Source of the DNA: Chroococcus sp. FPU101
GTDB lineage: Bacteria; Cyanobacteriota; Cyanobacteriia; Cyanobacteriales; Microcystaceae
Assembly: GCF_017312365.1 (NCBI RefSeq)
Contig: NZ_BLJI01000002.1
Location: 1 to 64,000 of the forward strand
Direction of reading: 5' to 3'
Length of the DNA stretch: 64,000 nucleotides
Shown in pieces: positions 35,413 through 43,889 of the stretch (positions are counted from its first letter, which is position 1; each line of letters opens with the position of its first letter). The position numbers and the translations under genes are program-made. The notes beneath the pieces are model-generated. The model was not told where the DNA came from, searched no databases, and was given only the letters and a program-made list of their open reading frames with translations.

Positions 35413-37080
35413 CTAAAAACGTGCCGCAGTGAGGGTAATATCGGCATAAGCCCAAGCTTTTTCCAGACGAGATTGAATGGTTTGGGCTTCTGTTGTTTTG
35501 CCTTGTGCTGCTAGACTTTCAGAGAGTCCGTAGAGTGACCAACCATTCTCAGGATAGATTTTTAATTCTTCACGGAACGTTTTTTCTGCTTCTATCGGTT
35601 GGTTTGCTTCGAGTAATACAGATCCAAGTAACTGTCTGGTGGGATGATACCAATCTTGAGGTTCAGTATAGATGAAAGAATCTTCGATTTGAACGGCTTG
35701 TTGAAGATGTGTAATTGCAGTATGATAATCATGCTGTTTGGCTGCAATTTTAGCAGTTAGTACCTCAGTCGCAATACTCAGAACTTTAGCCGTTGCATTA
35801 AAACCCCAGATTTTCAGTTCTGTCAAAGCGGGTAAAGATGCGATCGCCTCTAGGCTATTTAATTCCTGTTGCGCTTGTAATAGTTTACCTTGGGATGCAA
35901 AAGCCATTCCTCTCGCATAGTGCCATACACCTGTAGGATATTCTAAATCTGATGCGGGGGCTTTAGTGGATAAGATTTTATCCCATAGCCCAAAACGAAC
36001 ATAAGTGTAAAGCGGGATGCTGTAATAATGTTGTAGAGAAGCGGCTAGAGTTGGATCACGCATCAATTCAGGATTAACTTTAGCGGTATGTAAAGCTGCA
36101 TCAAGAGCAATTTGACTTTGACCACTCATCAGGGCAGCAAACCAGAGAAAATGTTGATTATGGGGCATATAAGCTAAAGGATAGATCCCTTGCAGATGAC
36201 ATCCCGCAAGATAGTTTTGATCGGCGATAATTGCATTCTGGTTAGCGACGACTGCATCCTGATAGCGTCCGACTCTGATGTAAATGTGAGAGGCCATATG
36301 TACTAGATGACCCGCATCTGGAGCAAAATTGAGTAGGCGATCGGCTGATTTTTCAGCTAATTGGGGTTTTTCAGCTTCTACAGCGTGAATATAGAGGTGA
36401 TTCGCGCCTGGATGATTTGGATCGCGTTGCAGGATTGATTCTAATGTCGATATGATTTCAACTGCTTCGGGTTTAGGTTCGCCGTTCTCTTGCCAATAGT
36501 CCCAAGGTGTGGTATCCATTAAAGCTTCTGCGTAAATAGTCGCGGCATCGAGATCATCAGGATAGCTTTGAGAAACTTGTTGCATCGCCTTCGCAAAAGC
36601 GAGATCATGGGATTTACGGTCTTCAATTGGTTCAGCCGTATAACGTAAAGATAGCGCATTAATATAGGCTTTTTCTTTTGCCGACGCATATTGACTCAAT
36701 TCTTGGGCTTTTTGGATGGCTTGCCATGCTTGACTAGCCGCAGTTTCATCCATTGGTACGTTAATATTTGGCCCTGAAACAAAAGCAATTCCCCAATAAC
36801 AAATAGCACATTTAGGATCGAGTTTTGCAGCTTCAGTAAAAGCACGGGCAGCTTCAGCATGATTAAATCCATAAGCGAGGATTAATCCTTGATCGAAGTA
36901 TTTTTGAGCCTGTTCAGAAGTAGATGAAATCGGATGATGATGATTACCTAGTTTTTGAAATAATGGTGCATTGGTATGATTAGTATGAGATTGGCTGTGA
37001 TTTTCGGCTTTTAGATAATGATTGACTCCAGATAAACTGAGCGTTAGTAATAAAGTGATTATAAATAGTTTGCGATACAT
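35413..37080 (-). CDS. Secreted tetratricopeptide-repeat protein
   Basis: The 555-residue protein has a signal peptide (LFIITLLLTLSLSGVNHYL) and several TPR-like helix pairs, notably YFDQGLILAYGFNHAEAARAFTEAAKLDPKCAICYWGIAF near the front and EAEKTFREELKIYPENGWSLYGLSESLAAQGKTTEAQ near the end. Such proteins are scaffolds for other proteins in the periplasm. Similar cyanobacterial proteins are simply called tetratricopeptide-repeat proteins. The Met1 start fits the signal peptide. A 57-residue membrane peptide gene ends 5 bases upstream on the same strand. Confidence 0.88.
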   Translation of the reverse strand: MYRKLFIITLLLTLSLSGVNHYLKAENHSQSHTNHTNAPLFQKLGNHHHPISSTSEQAQKYFDQGLILAYGFNHAEAARAFTEAAKLDPKCAICYWGIAFVSGPNINVPMDETAASQAWQAIQKAQELSQYASAKEKAYINALSLRYTAEPIEDRKSHDLAFAKAMQQVSQSYPDDLDAATIYAEALMDTTPWDYWQENGEPKPEAVEIISTLESILQRDPNHPGANHLYIHAVEAEKPQLAEKSADRLLNFAPDAGHLVHMASHIYIRVGRYQDAVVANQNAIIADQNYLAGCHLQGIYPLAYMPHNQHFLWFAALMSGQSQIALDAALHTAKVNPELMRDPTLAASLQHYYSIPLYTYVRFGLWDKILSTKAPASDLEYPTGVWHYARGMAFASQGKLLQAQQELNSLEAIASLPALTELKIWGFNATAKVLSIATEVLTAKIAAKQHDYHTAITHLQQAVQIEDSFIYTEPQDWYHPTRQLLGSVLLEANQPIEAEKTFREELKIYPENGWSLYGLSESLAAQGKTTEAQTIQSRLEKAWAYADITLTAARF

Positions 37081-37085
37081 TTGTT

Positions 37086-37259
37086 TTACCTCTCTTGCTG
37101 CATTCTTTCTAAAAGTATTTTTCCGTGTTGAATTTCTGTAATATGATTTGAATAATCGGTGCTAACCATCCGAACTAAAAGACCTAAAGTAATGATACTG
37201 ATACACAAAGTGATATGATTAGCAATATTTAAAAGGATATCTTTATCAAGTTTTAACAT
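37086..37259 (-). CDS. Small membrane peptide upstream of the TPR gene
   Basis: The 57-residue ORF (MLKLDKDILLNIANHITLC..., one central hydrophobic helix SIITLGLLVRMV, basic/amphipathic ends) stops 5 bases before the TPR gene start, so both are probably on one mRNA. It falls below the usual ORF cutoff. No family is recognised. A single-pass anchor is the simplest reading. Confidence 0.55.
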   Translation of the reverse strand: MLKLDKDILLNIANHITLCISIITLGLLVRMVSTDYSNHITEIQHGKILLERMQQER

Positions 37260-37272
37260 AGCTGGCCTCTGG

Positions 37273-37377
37273 GATGACAGGATAGAGAATTCAAGAAAAG
37301 TAGAGAGGGAAAATTAAATTAGAAGCGAGGGACGTTAGATAACTCATACAGTCTTGAATTCTATCTTTGGGGTCATC
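37273..37377. repeat. Imperfect inverted repeat upstream of the small-peptide/TPR pair
   Basis: The left arm GATGAC...AGAGAATTCAAGA (37273-37296) and the right arm TCTTGAATTCTAT...GTCATC (37352-37377) are reverse complements with a few mismatches, about 55 bases apart. They bound a 105-bp unit. It may be a long hairpin in the leader of the minus-strand genes or a miniature mobile element with terminal repeats. No target duplication is obvious. Confidence 0.45.
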
Positions 37378-37392
37378 TATAGCTATCTAAAT

Positions 37393-37717
37393 TTAATCTG
37401 GTGATTTTACCCATGTGCAAATCAGTTTAGAGTTTTCGTCTAATGTCCATTGCATCATTAAGCGAGGAGTGGTAATTTGTTCTTGGGTAGGATTCACAAG
37501 AGTTTTTTCTGAGTCTTGAATCGGTGGTGTTAGCAGAATAGGAGGTACCATTTTAGTTTGCTCCAATTGATTAAGTTTGTAAAATAAGATTGAGTTGATG
37601 TTGACTAGAATTTGTCCATTGTAGGGATAACTGATAAACTCTGATTTTGGGTTGAGTTTCGGTTATTGTTTTGGGTTGATTATTAGAGCTTTTTTGCTCT
37701 TGGTTTAAATTAAACAT
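37393..37717 (-). pseudogene. Unknown short gene with a frameshift
   Basis: From ATG 37717 the frame reads MFNLNQEQKSSNNQPKTITETQPK, then shifts. The alternative frame reads PKSEFISYPYNGQILVNIN and continues with LEQTKMVPPILLTPP and MMQWTLDENSKLICTWVKSPD to the stop at 37393. The protein would be about 107 residues. In the original frame the product would end at an early stop after LQT. Either a base was lost or gained near 37642, or the shift is a sequencing error. I do not recognise the family. Confidence 0.5.
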
Positions 37718-37757
37718 CAGAATTTCTCCTTGCTAGTGATGACCAAAAAGATTGATT

Positions 37758-37937
37758 TTATGTTTGCCAACGCCAGTTAATCACTTTAGGCTGTTGATAA
37801 GTCATTTTAGGTAAATTATTGTCTTCATATTTTTCCCCAGCAACTCGATAACGCCAGTTGATTGTATGAGGTTTTTCATAAGCGATGACTTGACGAGAGT
37901 GATAAGGAAAAGTTTGACCACGATAGATAAGTTCCAT
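37758..37937 (-). CDS. Short DUF4278-type protein
   Basis: This ORF of 59 residues, just below the usual cutoff, starts MELIYRGQTFPY, the DUF4278 opening, and has two W-containing repeats (TINWRYRVAG and VINWRWQT). It is a relative of the riboswitch-controlled protein at 27586-27909. The start has a plausible upstream site (GATTC...). No riboswitch motif is seen before it. Its function is unknown. Confidence 0.65.
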   Translation of the reverse strand: MELIYRGQTFPYHSRQVIAYEKPHTINWRYRVAGEKYEDNNLPKMTYQQPKVINWRWQT

Positions 37938-37999
37938 TGTTTTTGAATCCTGTAATTTATTTGAAAGTTGATGGAGAGAATTGGTTAGTGATTGTTCTA

Positions 38000-38167
38000 T
38001 TAAATCGTGTAAGCAATACCGCGATATTTTAGATTTTTAGGGGTTAAAGACTGAGTAGCGAGAGAACTAATTTGATATGGAACACCGCGAAATTTAAGGA
38101 TTTTATTAATTGAGAAAGCAGGATAAGATTGAGCATGATAAAATTGACCACGATAAGAAAGAAACAT
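38000..38167 (-). CDS. Short DUF4278-type protein
   Basis: This ORF of 55 residues starts MFLSYRGQFYHAQSY and contains two more YRG/FRG units (LKFRGVPYQIS and LKYRGIAYTI at the C-terminus). It lies 62 bases upstream of the other short DUF4278 gene on the same strand; the pair may form one transcript. The conserved YRG-x-x-Y units are the only evidence for the family, but they occur three times in 55 residues. Confidence 0.62.
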   Translation of the reverse strand: MFLSYRGQFYHAQSYPAFSINKILKFRGVPYQISSLATQSLTPKNLKYRGIAYTI

Positions 38168-38271
38168 TGTTTTGACCTCGTTAATTAAGAAATTGAATTC
38201 CGTTTTTCTGGAGTTGATTGATTTATTTTGTTATCTTTAATATCGCGTCTATTCCTCATTCACACCAGGAT

Positions 38272-38386
38272 TTTTAGGCATCTTCACAGGCAATTTAAGA
38301 AATTTCTCAAAAGTATTGATTTAGCTTGATGGAACCATGTAACATATCTTCGCTACAATGGCTTAAAATGCCTAAAATACCTAAAA
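38272..38386 (+). promoter_or_regulatory. Repeated CCTAAAA motifs upstream of the STAND gene
   Basis: ATGCCTAAAATACCTAAAAG at 38368-38386 holds two CCTAAAA copies nine bases apart. TTTTTAGGCAT at 38272-38282 is an inverted copy of ATGCCTAAAA. The cluster ends 7 bases before the start codon. It may be an operator; the protein's own N-terminal HTH-like region could bind it, but that is speculation. Confidence 0.35.
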
Positions 38387-38393
38387 GTGATCT

Positions 38394-41300
38394 GTGAATG
38401 AATCCAAACAACAACGACAACGAGGAGTCATTCCCACTCCTCAAGGTCTAAAGAAGCTACAAGATGCAATTCTCGTTCTAGAAAAAGAGGATGCTTTTGA
38501 GTATCGTTTTACTCAAGAACGTATTAGCGAACATACAGGGTTAGCAATACGAACCATTCGCAAAGTTTTTAACCGTGAGGGGATGGTTAGTATCAGTACC
38601 CTACAAACTCTGTTTAGTGCATTTAATTTAGAATTGGTCAAGAGTGACTACACAAAACCGATAAAAGAAGATGTTATAGTCAGTCCTTTACCTATTACCC
38701 ATCAAAATCGGATAGATTGGGGAGAAGCGATCGATGTTTCGATGTTCAAAGGTCGCAGTGCAGAACTTGAAACGCTACAAGATTGGATTATTAAGGATAA
38801 ATCTCGCTTAGTTCTCTTGCTTGGAATGGGGGGAATTGGTAAAACTGCTTTATCGGTTAAACTTGCACAAGAATTAGCTGATCAGTTTGAGTGTATTATA
38901 TGGCGATCGCTACGGAATGCGCCAGCCTTACCGATACTAATTAGTGAATTAGTCGAGTGTTTATCGGAACATCAAGAAAAAGCGGGTGATATTCGTCAGT
39001 TAATTTCATACTTGCGATCAATGCGTTGTTTAATTATTCTCGATAATCTCGAAACATTGCTACAACCCCAAGGAACTGCAGGACAATATCGCAAGGGTTA
39101 TGAGGAATACGGCACATTATTACAATCTGTTGCAGAGATTGGACATTCTAGTTGTCTTGTGCTTACCAGTCGTGAAAAACCCTCGGAAATTGCAGCATTA
39201 GAAGGATCAGAGTTTGGAGTACATACACTGATTCTAAAAGGTTGTCCCGAAGCAGCAGAAACCTTATTATCAGCAAGTGGGTTAGTCGGAACCCCGCAGC
39301 AAAAACAAACCCTTGCTAATGAGTACGGAAATAGTCCTCTAGCTGTCAAAATTGTCGCAAATTCGATTAAAGATCTATTTGATGGGGATATTGCCGCCTT
39401 TTTAGAACAAAATACCACTGTTATTAATAATATTCGCTATTTATTAGCCCAACAATTTGAGCGTCTCTCTCCACTAGAACAAACGATCTCTTATTGGTTA
39501 GCGATTAACCGAGATTGGACATCGATTACGACTTTGATTGAAGATATTACACCACCTGTTATCCGTACTGAATTATTATCCGCGTTAGAGTCCCTTAATT
39601 GGCGATCGTTTTTGGAACATCAAACGAGTCGTTACACACAGCAACCCGTCGTCATGGAATATGTCACCGAACGTTTATTAGAACAAGCGATTGTAGAATT
39701 GACACAACATCATCTGAAGCTTTTAAAAAATCATTCTCTTTATAAGGCACTCATCAGCGACACAATTAGAGACATTCAACAACAATTAATCATTGTTCCT
39801 CTCATTCAAGAATTACTAAACCATTTTGGACAAACGAATACAGTACAAGCGTATTTAATTCAACTTTTACAGGAATTGCGTCAATCTAAGGAAATCAATT
39901 ACTTAGCGGGAAATTTACTAAATCTTCTGTGTTATCTTAAAACCGATCTCAGTGATTTTGATTTATCGGGTCTGACGATTTGGCAAGCTGATTTTAGAGA
40001 TATTTCTTTACAAAGAGTCAACTTTACTGAGACTAATTTAGCTAAATCGATTTTTTCTCAGACTTTTGGTACTGTATATGCGATCGCATTTAATCCCAAT
40101 CATCAACAATTAGCGACAGGACACGCAGACGGTACAATACGAATTTGGCAAATCACGACAGGACAATTATTAATCAATCTTAAAGGTCATCAAAGTTCAG
40201 TTTGGACACTTGCTTTTAGTCCGACTGGAGATATTTTAGCCAGTGGAAGTTTTGACCAAACAATTAAACTTTGGAACCTTGCACTCTTTACAGAATATTG
40301 TACTCTGTATGGTCATGAAGATTGGGTAACTGAAGTCGCTTTTAGTAGTGATGGACAACTTTTAGCCAGTTGTAGCAATGATCAAACAATAAAAATCTGG
40401 AATAGTCAAACAGGAAAAGAAATACAAACGTTCTATGGTCATACGGCCCCAGTTACGGCAATTACTTTTCATCCCCAAAATGATTATTTAGTGAGTGGAA
40501 GTGAAGATCTTACTCTTAGATTTTGGAATTTGAGTACAGGTGAATGCCTAAAAATCCTAGACGGTCATACTACCGCGATTTCTTCCGTCAAATTTAGTAC
40601 CGATGGCGAGATTTTAGCTAGTAGCGAGGAACAACGGATCAAACTTTGGACAGTGACAAACGGGGAATGTATTCAAACGATAGAAGATTTAACCTTAGTT
40701 TGGTCTGTTGCTTTTAGTCCTGATGGGCAACTTTTAGCAGGAAGTGATGGACAAACTTTAAGACTATGGGATATCAAAACGGGAAAATGTTGTCAAATTC
40801 TTTCTGGATATACTAGCCAAATTTGGTCGGTCGCATTTAGTCCCAATGGTCAACTTTTAGCCGCAAGCGATAATGAACAAGTAGGATTATGGAATGTTCA
40901 AACGGGAGAACGTTTAAGATATTGGCATGGTTATACAGCTTGTGTCGAGTCTTATTGGTCATTAGCCTTTGATTCAACGGGTCAACGTTTAGTCAGTGGG
41001 GACGCAGCAGGAAAAGTGAGAATATGGGATCTCACGACTGGAGACTGTCTAAAAACCTTTCATCAACCTAAAAAAACAGTTCATACCGTCGCTTTTAGTC
41101 CCGATGGTCAAAAAATAGCCGCAAGTGGTGAAGATAAAAATATCTGGTTATGGAATCTTGAACAAGGAACCATAAATCAATCTTTTTTAGGACATACCGA
41201 AACAGTGTGGACGCTTGCTTTTAGTCCAGATAATCAATATCTTGCTAGTGGAAGTGCCGACCATACAATTAAACTCTGGGATCTCAGAACGGGTCGCTGT

Positions 41301-41912
41301 TTGAAAAATTTAATCGGACATCTGGATCGCATTCTATCGGTCAATTTTAGTCCAAATGGCCAATATCTTGCTAGTGGAAGTGCCGACCATACGATTAAAC
41401 TCTGGGATCTCAAAACGGGAAACTGTTTACAAACTCTAGAAAGTCATCAAGATTGGGTTTGGTGTGTTGTTTTTAGTCCTGATGGCACAAAAATCGCTAG
41501 TGGAAGTGGCGATCGTACTATTAAACTATGGGATATTGAGAAAGGATGTTTAGCAACTCTATCGGATCATACTAAATTGGTTTGGTCAGTTCGTTTTAGT
41601 CTTGATGGCCAAAAGTTACTCAGTGGGAGTGCGGATCAAAGTGCTAAACTGTGGGATCTAAAAACCTTACAATGTCTACAAACGTTTCAGGGTCAGACGG
41701 ATTTTATGTGGGTTTTTCACTATGCTAAGCATGAAGAGATTTTAGTTAGTGGGAGTACAGGGGAAGTGATTCAAGTTTGGAACTTCCAGACGGGAGAATG
41801 TCTGAATACACTGCGTCGTCCCCAACTTTATCAAGATATGATTCTTGCTAGAACGTCTGGTTTGTCTCCCGCAACTTTGTTTAATTTACAAGCATTAGGA
41901 GCTAAAATTTAA
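38394..41912 (+). CDS. STAND NTPase: HTH-like, NB-ARC, pentapeptide linker, 14 WD40 blades
   Basis: The 1172-residue protein has four parts. Residues 1-90 include a helix-turn-helix-like stretch (RISEHTGLAIRTIRKVFNREG). The NB-ARC/NACHT ATPase spans about 115-450, with P-loop GMGGIGKT (144-151) and Walker B CLIILDNLE (212-220). A short pentapeptide-like segment (LSGLTIWQADFRDISLQRV) leads to 14 WD40 repeats, enough for two seven-bladed propellers. Family knowledge: STAND proteins sense a ligand through the repeats and switch on the ATPase. Some defend against phage, others regulate. The start is GTG 38394, since no in-frame ATG precedes the conserved N-terminus. Blades 10 and 11 are nearly identical in DNA. 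Confidence 0.9.
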   Translation: MNESKQQRQRGVIPTPQGLKKLQDAILVLEKEDAFEYRFTQERISEHTGLAIRTIRKVFNREGMVSISTLQTLFSAFNLELVKSDYTKPIKEDVIVSPLPITHQNRIDWGEAIDVSMFKGRSAELETLQDWIIKDKSRLVLLLGMGGIGKTALSVKLAQELADQFECIIWRSLRNAPALPILISELVECLSEHQEKAGDIRQLISYLRSMRCLIILDNLETLLQPQGTAGQYRKGYEEYGTLLQSVAEIGHSSCLVLTSREKPSEIAALEGSEFGVHTLILKGCPEAAETLLSASGLVGTPQQKQTLANEYGNSPLAVKIVANSIKDLFDGDIAAFLEQNTTVINNIRYLLAQQFERLSPLEQTISYWLAINRDWTSITTLIEDITPPVIRTELLSALESLNWRSFLEHQTSRYTQQPVVMEYVTERLLEQAIVELTQHHLKLLKNHSLYKALISDTIRDIQQQLIIVPLIQELLNHFGQTNTVQAYLIQLLQELRQSKEINYLAGNLLNLLCYLKTDLSDFDLSGLTIWQADFRDISLQRVNFTETNLAKSIFSQTFGTVYAIAFNPNHQQLATGHADGTIRIWQITTGQLLINLKGHQSSVWTLAFSPTGDILASGSFDQTIKLWNLALFTEYCTLYGHEDWVTEVAFSSDGQLLASCSNDQTIKIWNSQTGKEIQTFYGHTAPVTAITFHPQNDYLVSGSEDLTLRFWNLSTGECLKILDGHTTAISSVKFSTDGEILASSEEQRIKLWTVTNGECIQTIEDLTLVWSVAFSPDGQLLAGSDGQTLRLWDIKTGKCCQILSGYTSQIWSVAFSPNGQLLAASDNEQVGLWNVQTGERLRYWHGYTACVESYWSLAFDSTGQRLVSGDAAGKVRIWDLTTGDCLKTFHQPKKTVHTVAFSPDGQKIAASGEDKNIWLWNLEQGTINQSFLGHTETVWTLAFSPDNQYLASGSADHTIKLWDLRTGRCLKNLIGHLDRILSVNFSPNGQYLASGSADHTIKLWDLKTGNCLQTLESHQDWVWCVVFSPDGTKIASGSGDRTIKLWDIEKGCLATLSDHTKLVWSVRFSLDGQKLLSGSADQSAKLWDLKTLQCLQTFQGQTDFMWVFHYAKHEEILVSGSTGEVIQVWNFQTGECLNTLRRPQLYQDMILARTSGLSPATLFNLQALGAKI

Positions 41913-42539
41913 AACACTCTCTGCTAACTGAATACGGGCGCAAATCACCTGTTCTGTTTCAGATCCTTTCATTTCCTGAAATCGCTCAAAAATTTTATCT
42001 AGTTCAAATGTACCCTTTGTTGAAACGGCAAAATTCTCTAACCCAACTACCGCAGCATAACGTACCACCCATTCAGGATCATGAGAGACTTTAATTAAAG
42101 CATTTAAGACTTCTTCTTGTGCGGTTTGAGCATCTTCACCAGATATTTTATCCCAACGAATGCTCCCTAACCCTTTAGCAGCAGCACGACGGACACTGAG
42201 GGAAAAATCATTCAATGCTGCATCTAAAAGTAATTCTAATGCACGAGGATCACCAATTCCCGCTAAAGCACGAGTCGCCCATGCTCTTGCCCCATAATTA
42301 TAACCATCCACTTGTTCTAGGATAGGAGAAACCGCAATCTCTCCTATCTCGATTAACCCATCCACAGCAGCAACGGCAGCCCCAGGGTTATTGTATTTTA
42401 GAACCTCGATTAATGTCGGAATCGCTGCTTGGTGACGAACCGCACAGAGGGCTTTTACTGCATCGAGTAAACCCTCCGACGTATCTGCTTTTTCGACTGC
42501 TTGAATCAATTCTGTAACGTGATTTTCCATTGTTTTCAT
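41895..42539 (-). CDS. cpcF: Phycocyanobilin lyase subunit beta-type HEAT protein (CpcF)
   Basis: CpcF forms with CpcE the lyase that attaches phycocyanobilin to Cys84 of alpha-phycocyanin for the phycobilisome. The 214-residue protein is built from HEAT-like repeats: QAAIPTLIEVLKYNNPGAAVAAVDGLIEIG, then VDGYNYGARAWATRALAGIGDPRALELLLDAAL and SLSVRRAAAKGLGSIRW. Gene order and length match cpcF. Its start overlaps the end of cpcE by 4 bases (ATGA). Its 3' end overlaps the WD40 gene end by 18 bases on the other strand. Confidence 0.9.
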   Translation of the reverse strand: MKTMENHVTELIQAVEKADTSEGLLDAVKALCAVRHQAAIPTLIEVLKYNNPGAAVAAVDGLIEIGEIAVSPILEQVDGYNYGARAWATRALAGIGDPRALELLLDAALNDFSLSVRRAAAKGLGSIRWDKISGEDAQTAQEEVLNALIKVSHDPEWVVRYAAVVGLENFAVSTKGTFELDKIFERFQEMKGSETEQVICARIQLAESVLNFSS

Positions 42540-43354
42540 AGTAGTCCGTCCATCAGTCCCATCACGTGTTTACTTTCATCAGATAAAACATTATTGTGAT
42601 CTTTAAGATGATTTTCGAGTAATCCTTTGAGGGCGATCAGTTTTAAACTATTTTCAGCCAAAGTATTATAAATCGGTTCAGCCGCACTTAAATAGCCGAT
42701 CGCACCTAAATCCATTAAAGCAGAACGGCGTAACTGTAAGTCTTTTCCGTCTAAGGCTTGAATTAAGCGATCGCCATAAATATTTTGACCTGTCAGTTGA
42801 TACAACGCCCGCGCCGCAGCATATTGTACCTTCTCTGTAGAATGGCCTAGAAATGGTTCTATTAATAAAATGCTGTTTTTTACTCCAAGTGTCCCCAACG
42901 CTTCTAAAATCGCTTCATAGGGTTGTCTCAAATGAGGTTTACCTACCACCTGCACTGCTGCTTCTACCCCGCCATCTAGTAAATCGATTAAGGCTGGAAT
43001 CGCTCTTTGATCCCCAATCATTTCGAGGGCTTGGGCGGCAGATTCTCTGACATAATAATCTTCACAAGTTAAACAGTCGATTAGTGCTGGAACGGCGGTG
43101 GTTGCTTCGAGTTTACCTAATGCGGTGGCTGCATTGCGTCGGAGTGGATAACCCCCATCGGGTGTACGATCGGTATCATCGGTTAATGCTTCCATTAATA
43201 GGTTCATTGCTTTGGGTTCAGAAACGCGAAACCGTCCTAACCACCAAGCAGCATAATAGCGTAAACCTAAATCCTCTTTTTGTTGTAAGTTCGTCAAAGC
43301 TTGTTCGACAGTGAGCGATGGGCTATTTGACTCGTATTCGGGAAAATCTGACAT
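42536..43354 (-). CDS. cpcE: Phycocyanobilin lyase subunit alpha-type HEAT protein (CpcE)
   Basis: The 272-residue protein is the larger lyase partner. It has HEAT repeats throughout: LRYYAAWWLGRFRVSEPKAM, YPLRRNAATALGKLEATTAVPALIDCL, DYYVRESAAQALEMIGDQRAIPALIDLLDGG and VQYAAARALYQLTG. DGGYPLRRNAA and KPHLRQPYEAILEALG are typical CpcE stretches. Together with cpcF it forms an overlapping two-gene operon away from the phycocyanin genes, which are not in the window. The start ATG 43354 (MSDFPEYESN) is reasonable. Confidence 0.9.
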   Translation of the reverse strand: MSDFPEYESNSPSLTVEQALTNLQQKEDLGLRYYAAWWLGRFRVSEPKAMNLLMEALTDDTDRTPDGGYPLRRNAATALGKLEATTAVPALIDCLTCEDYYVRESAAQALEMIGDQRAIPALIDLLDGGVEAAVQVVGKPHLRQPYEAILEALGTLGVKNSILLIEPFLGHSTEKVQYAAARALYQLTGQNIYGDRLIQALDGKDLQLRRSALMDLGAIGYLSAAEPIYNTLAENSLKLIALKGLLENHLKDHNNVLSDESKHVMGLMDGLL

Positions 43355-43504
43355 TAGAATTTAAGATTTATAAAAATTCTGTTTTAGTGTAGAGGGAAAT
43401 ATTTGACCTGTGATCTATTATATGACAAGCTTCCACACAGATTCGCGTTGATGGACTTAATCTAGTACAGTAGATAAAAAATCCTTTTATTGAAATTAAT
43501 TTCT

Positions 43505-43882
43505 ATGCGCGTATACGTCTTATTGTTTAATGCCCGAACGGAAAACGAGGGAATTCATACGGTGCAGGTGGGTTCACAAAATAAAGTTTTAATGTTTGAA
43601 TCCGAAGATGATGCCACCCGTTACGCTTTGTTATTAGAAGCACAGGATTTTCCCTCTCCAACTGTTGAAGCGGTGGACTCTGAAGAAATTGAAGAATTTT
43701 GTCGAGAGGCAAATTACGAATCAGAACTAATTAAAGATGGTATGTTGGCGATTCCACCAGATCAAAATGTTGTTAGTCCAGATTGGACAGAAGAAGGGGA
43801 ACCAATGGAGGTTGAATCAGAGTCGGAAATGACTGAATCAGAACTTGATCGCATTCGTCGTCAACTCGAAGGATTAGTCTAA
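43505..43882 (+). CDS. DUF3110 domain protein
   Basis: From ATG 43505 the protein is 125 residues and starts MRVYVLLFNARTENEGIHTVQV, the DUF3110 opening common to cyanobacteria and plants. VLMFESEDDATRYALLLEAQDF and VEAVDSEEIEEFCREANYE follow, then an acidic tail. The family has no firm function; a role in the photosynthetic apparatus is only guessed in some annotations. It is 7 bases upstream of murQ and opens a co-directional run to 46330. The frame from TTG 43490 is rejected because ATG 43505 gives the conserved N-terminus. Confidence 0.88.
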   Translation: MRVYVLLFNARTENEGIHTVQVGSQNKVLMFESEDDATRYALLLEAQDFPSPTVEAVDSEEIEEFCREANYESELIKDGMLAIPPDQNVVSPDWTEEGEPMEVESESEMTESELDRIRRQLEGLV

Positions 43883-43889
43883 AATATCG

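Noticed and set aside
38394-41912. Calling the STAND protein a phage-defence gene
   Set aside because: No effector domain is recognisable and such proteins are abundant in cyanobacteria with varied roles; only the general class is supported.
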